A stretch of 42,397 bases of DNA from CAYJPK01 sp964372035 (GTDB taxonomy: Bacteria > Desulfobacterota > Desulfovibrionia > Desulfovibrionales > Desulfovibrionaceae): NCBI GenBank assembly GCA_964372035.1, contig CAYJPK010000010.1, forward strand, positions 1 through 42,397. Reading direction: 5' to 3'. This document shows positions 41,011 to 42,397 of this stretch, piece after piece; positions within the stretch are counted from its first letter, which is position 1; every line of letters begins with the position of its first letter. The notes below the pieces were generated by a model that was given only the letters and a program-made list of their open reading frames with translations, was not told where the DNA came from and did no database searches. The position numbers and the translations under genes were made by a program.

Positions 41011-41876
41011 TGGATTTGGCAAAAATTGCTATCATTGGTGGTAGTGGGCTTTATAATATGCAAAACCTTAAAAACATAAAAGAATATAAGGTTAGTACAG
41101 CACTTGGAGCAACTTCCTCACCAATTATCTGCGCAGAACTTGAAGGCGTGAAAATAGCTTTTCTAGCTCGTCATGGTCAAAATCATAGCTTACTACCGTC
41201 TGAAGTTCCATATAGGGCAAACATTTTAGCATTAAAAGATATGGGGGTAAAATACATTTTATCCTTTTCTGCTGTGGGTTCGTTACGGGAGGAATTAAGA
41301 CCTCGTGACATGGTTATACCAAGTCAATATATTGACTTTACACGTAAAAGAGAAAGCACTTTCTTTGGTGATGGCTGCGTTGCCCATGTTTCTATGGCAG
41401 AACCGATTTGTCTTGAGCTACAAAGCCTATTGATTAAAGCTGCTGAATTTTGTACTCAAAATACAGCCTCAAAAGCACATAAGGGTGGAACTTATGTTTG
41501 CATTGAAGGTCCACAATTTTCTTCAAAAGCAGAATCTAATTTTTACCGTCAAATTGGTGCAGACTTAGTTGGCATGACAAATATGCCAGAGGCAAAGCTT
41601 GCAAAAGAAGCTCAAATTGCTTATGCCTCACTATGCATGGTTACAGATTATGACTGTTGGCATCCGCATGAGGAAAATGTTACAGCTGATTATGCTATTG
41701 CAAACTTGAAATATAATGCGGAATTAGCACAAAAAATTGCATGCAAGGCAGTACAACTGTTCAATGAAAAGATGCCATTCTCATCATTTCATACTGCTTT
41801 AAAAAGCTCATTAGTAACACCGCTTAATGCAATGCCAATCTTTAAAAAAGAAATAATTGAAATACTATTGAAATAA
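41010..41876 (+). CDS. S-methyl-5'-thioadenosine / purine nucleoside phosphorylase (MTAP family)
   Basis: Phosphorolytic release of adenine from 5'-modified adenosines. IIGGSGLYN (8-16) and RHGQNHSLLPSEVPYRAN bind phosphate and ribose. FSAVGSL, GPQFSSKAES and VGMTNMPEA form the base and ribose site, and TDYDCW carries the purine-binding Asp. The 288-residue length fits trimeric MTAP. The DYDCW loop is MTAP-like rather than guanosine-specific. In this operon it could remove adenine from a 5'-deoxyadenosyl product of the radical SAM enzyme, or recycle free 5'-deoxyadenosine and methylthioadenosine. It starts inside the stop codon of the preceding gene. No ribosome binding site other than AGGGAG is needed. 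Confidence 0.9.
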   Translation: MDLAKIAIIGGSGLYNMQNLKNIKEYKVSTALGATSSPIICAELEGVKIAFLARHGQNHSLLPSEVPYRANILALKDMGVKYILSFSAVGSLREELRPRDMVIPSQYIDFTRKRESTFFGDGCVAHVSMAEPICLELQSLLIKAAEFCTQNTASKAHKGGTYVCIEGPQFSSKAESNFYRQIGADLVGMTNMPEAKLAKEAQIAYASLCMVTDYDCWHPHEENVTADYAIANLKYNAELAQKIACKAVQLFNEKMPFSSFHTALKSSLVTPLNAMPIFKKEIIEILLK

Positions 41877-41918
41877 AATAATCAGCCAATAACATTTAAG
41901 TTGCTGGCTGATTATTTC
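41877..41918. terminator. bidirectional terminator after the radical SAM operon
   Basis: AATAATCAGCCA pairs with TGGCTGATTATT around a 16-base loop, directly after the phosphorylase stop. T-rich flanks on both strands serve the convergent small membrane protein gene as well. Confidence 0.8.
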
Positions 41919-41955
41919 GGATTTTAAGTCGTTAGTAGATTTAATGACTTGAAAA

Positions 41956-42225
41956 CTAATCAATACTGATACCAATTGCACCAGCAACTGCAGCTAGTAA
42001 AACTGGAGAAGTAATAAATCCAACTGCGACTAAAACCCAAGCTAAAATGGAAAGACCAAATCCGCCAAAATTCTTGTTACTAAGTGCAACAATTGAACTA
42101 ATAAGTGCAAGAAGTGCTGCAAGTGGAACAAAAACAATACCAAAAGTAAAAATACCAAGCACAGCAAGAACAGATGAAATAATTGCAGGGATAATACCAG
42201 TGTTTCTAGGTTTTGATTCGCTCAT
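41956..42225 (-). CDS. small two-to-three helix membrane protein
   Basis: An 89-residue hydrophobic protein with a short polar start (MSESKPRNTG) and helices at about 11-46 and 52-88, rich in Ala, Val, Leu and Ile. The first block resembles small DUF4190-like membrane proteins, but I cannot assign a family. GGAG lies five bases before the ATG at 42225 and a good promoter lies upstream, so it is very likely a real gene. No function can be inferred. Confidence 0.8.
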   Translation of the reverse strand: MSESKPRNTGIIPAIISSVLAVLGIFTFGIVFVPLAALLALISSIVALSNKNFGGFGLSILAWVLVAVGFITSPVLLAAVAGAIGISID

Positions 42226-42254
42226 TTTATCTCCAATATTTTAAAATTTTATAT

Positions 42255-42283
42255 AGAATACTATATGCCTAAAGCAATGTCAA
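42255..42283 (-). promoter_or_regulatory. promoter of the small membrane protein gene
   Basis: Minus-strand perfect TTGACA (42278-42283), a 17-base spacer and TATTCT (42255-42260). Nothing else is recognisable from 42284 to the window end. Confidence 0.65.
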
Positions 42284-42397
42284 TTCAGAGTGACATGACT
42301 TTAGTGCCATTTAGCTATGAAAAATGGTGCAGGTAAAGTAATTTAGATGAAATTACTATCATTGACTTCGCTAGCAGGCAATCACTGCGAAAGCATA

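Noticed and set aside
42264..42335. 23-codon plus-strand frame near the window end
   Set aside because: No ribosome binding site, and it overlaps the promoter of the minus-strand small membrane gene.

Overview
The window looks like a chromosomal segment of an AT-rich member of the Desulfovibrionaceae (Desulfobacterota). The evidence is the combination of desulfoferrodoxin with rubredoxin, a rubredoxin:oxygen oxidoreductase (Roo), cytochrome bd, and an Rnf complex led by a multihaem cytochrome c. The rubredoxin carries the same loop deletion I recall from the short rubredoxin of D. desulfuricans ATCC 27774. Base composition is much lower in GC than most desulfovibrios, so a host-associated or reduced lineage is plausible; I cannot name the species. 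I see no insertion sequence, prophage, CRISPR array or rRNA.

Layout. 1-75: tRNA-Gly(GCC). 217-7590, minus strand: a DUF2786 protein coupled to a GH13_8 branching enzyme, a coiled-coil membrane protein coupled to an L,D-transpeptidase and pyrE, then purB with an FmdB-type zinc ribbon, and a 35-residue charged protein with its own promoter and terminator. 7897-14164: a quality-control and oxygen-defence block: DegP protease, Roo, CydAB, ribosomal protein S20, rubredoxin and desulfoferrodoxin. 14365-20914, minus: apbE and the Rnf genes, transcribed as hexahaem cytochrome-rnfC-D-G-E-A-B-apbE. 21182-22955: a two-gene remnant of a branched-chain amino acid type ABC transporter whose ATPase has lost its catalytic motifs. 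It is divergent from a membrane-bound LuxR-type regulator and a short DarP-like protein. 25053-27796: a UDP-sugar epimerase, MurJ, and a small motility-type protein behind a near-perfect sigma-28 promoter. 28079-32970: DUF2157 and GDYXXLXY membrane proteins, a CE2-like SGNH esterase and an MFS transporter.

33049-36200: PLP synthase (pdxT, pdxS) divergent from a MocR/PdxR-like regulator that has glutamate in place of the PLP-binding lysine and appears to be transcribed as a leaderless mRNA. 36537-41876: a tightly coupled operon of a radical SAM enzyme with a Cys-rich tail, a VTT-domain membrane protein, a mercuric-reductase-like flavoprotein, a fused DUF2064 plus GT2 glycosyltransferase (families named after arsenosugar biosynthesis) and an MTA/purine nucleoside phosphorylase. 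No arsenic methyltransferase is present. This operon is the best candidate for an undescribed pathway. The window ends with a small hydrophobic protein.

How the genes work together. Roo, rubredoxin, desulfoferrodoxin and cytochrome bd together remove O2 and superoxide in an anaerobe. Rnf with its cytochrome and flavin-inserting ApbE couples ferredoxin to an electron partner and ion transport; the RnfC here lacks the usual glycine-rich nucleotide/flavin loop, which points to a cytochrome partner rather than NAD. In the last operon the order of activities suggests attachment of 5'-deoxyadenosyl to an acceptor, removal of adenine, then glycosyl transfer at the membrane. That reading is inference.
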